This document shows, piece after piece, positions 21,208 through 21,260 of a DNA stretch of 21,260 bases. The stretch covers positions 26,405-47,664 of the forward strand of contig HF988701.1 of NCBI GenBank assembly GCA_000431235.1, written 5' to 3'. Source of the DNA: Coprobacillus sp. CAG:698 (GTDB lineage: Bacteria > Bacillota_I > Bacilli_A > ML615J-28 > CAG-698). Position 1 is the stretch's first letter, and the number at the start of each line of letters is the position of its first letter. The notes under the pieces were generated by a model that saw only the letters and a list, made by a program, of their open reading frames with translations, did not search any database and was not told the origin of the DNA. The translations under genes and the position numbers were made by a program.

Positions 21208-21260
21208 ATGAAAAAACTAATTAAATTATGTTTATTTGTAATTTTTGCATTTGTGTTAAT
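21208..21260 (+). CDS. secreted or membrane protein, N-terminus only (truncated by the window)
   Basis: AAAGGAG lies 11 nt before an ATG that opens MKKLIKLCLFVIFAFVL, three basic residues then an unbroken hydrophobic stretch, the look of a signal peptide or signal anchor. Only 17 codons fall inside the window, so family and cleavage site cannot be told. Confidence 0.65.
   Translation, partial: MKKLIKLCLFVIFAFVL

Noticed and set aside
1..21260. CRISPR array, insertion sequence, tRNA or rRNA gene
   Set aside because: No spaced repeats, transposase, terminal inverted repeats or tRNA-like cloverleaf were seen on either strand.

Overview
The window is AT-rich bacterial DNA that looks like a low-GC Firmicute, probably Bacilli or a Mollicutes-related gut lineage (inference). 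The grounds are strong AGGAGG ribosome binding sites at most genes, a zinc-type S14 and zinc-type L36, a Cys4 adenylate kinase, a PheS with an internal Cys4 cluster and a T-box leader. TGG encodes Trp throughout the conserved genes and no in-frame TGA occurs in them, so the standard bacterial code applies.

Layout. (1) Positions 1-1206: the 3' part of a YebC/TACO1-family gene (YeeI-like branch), then a small two-helix membrane protein of unknown function, closed by a strong intrinsic terminator. (2) 1240-15951: one fused S10-spc-alpha ribosomal superoperon. It starts with a near-consensus promoter and a structured S10-type mRNA leader. The order is rpsJ-rplC-rplD-rplW-rplB-rpsS-rplV-rpsC-rplP-rpmC-rpsQ-rplN-rplX-rplE-rpsN-rpsH-rplF-rplR-rpsE-rpmD-rplO-secY-adk-map-infA-rpmJ-rpsM-rpsK-rpoA-rplQ, ending at a hairpin terminator. 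rpsD is absent, as is common in Firmicutes. (3) 15952-17130: a low-coding-density island with a promoter whose hexamers are unusually far apart, two palindromes, and two reading frames that seem broken by frameshifts. It sits where Bacilli often carry the ECF-transporter genes. (4) 17193-20951: a T-box (UUC, Phe) leader controlling pheS-pheT, followed by a terminator. (5) 21070-21260: a promoter and the first 17 codons of a gene with a signal-peptide-like N-terminus, cut by the window edge.

How it works together. The superoperon coordinates synthesis of about half the ribosomal proteins with the Sec translocon channel (SecY), nucleotide metabolism (Adk), N-terminal Met removal (Map), initiation (IF1) and the RNA polymerase alpha subunit. 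pheST charges tRNA-Phe and is predicted to be switched on when uncharged tRNA-Phe accumulates. No phage, CRISPR or insertion sequence was seen. Most of the window is ordinary housekeeping DNA. The departures most worth attention are a 33-residue Asp-rich tail on RpoA, a 13-residue insertion in S3, a Lys/Glu-rich extension on L29 and the decayed island between rplQ and pheS. I found no clear evidence of an undescribed multi-gene system.
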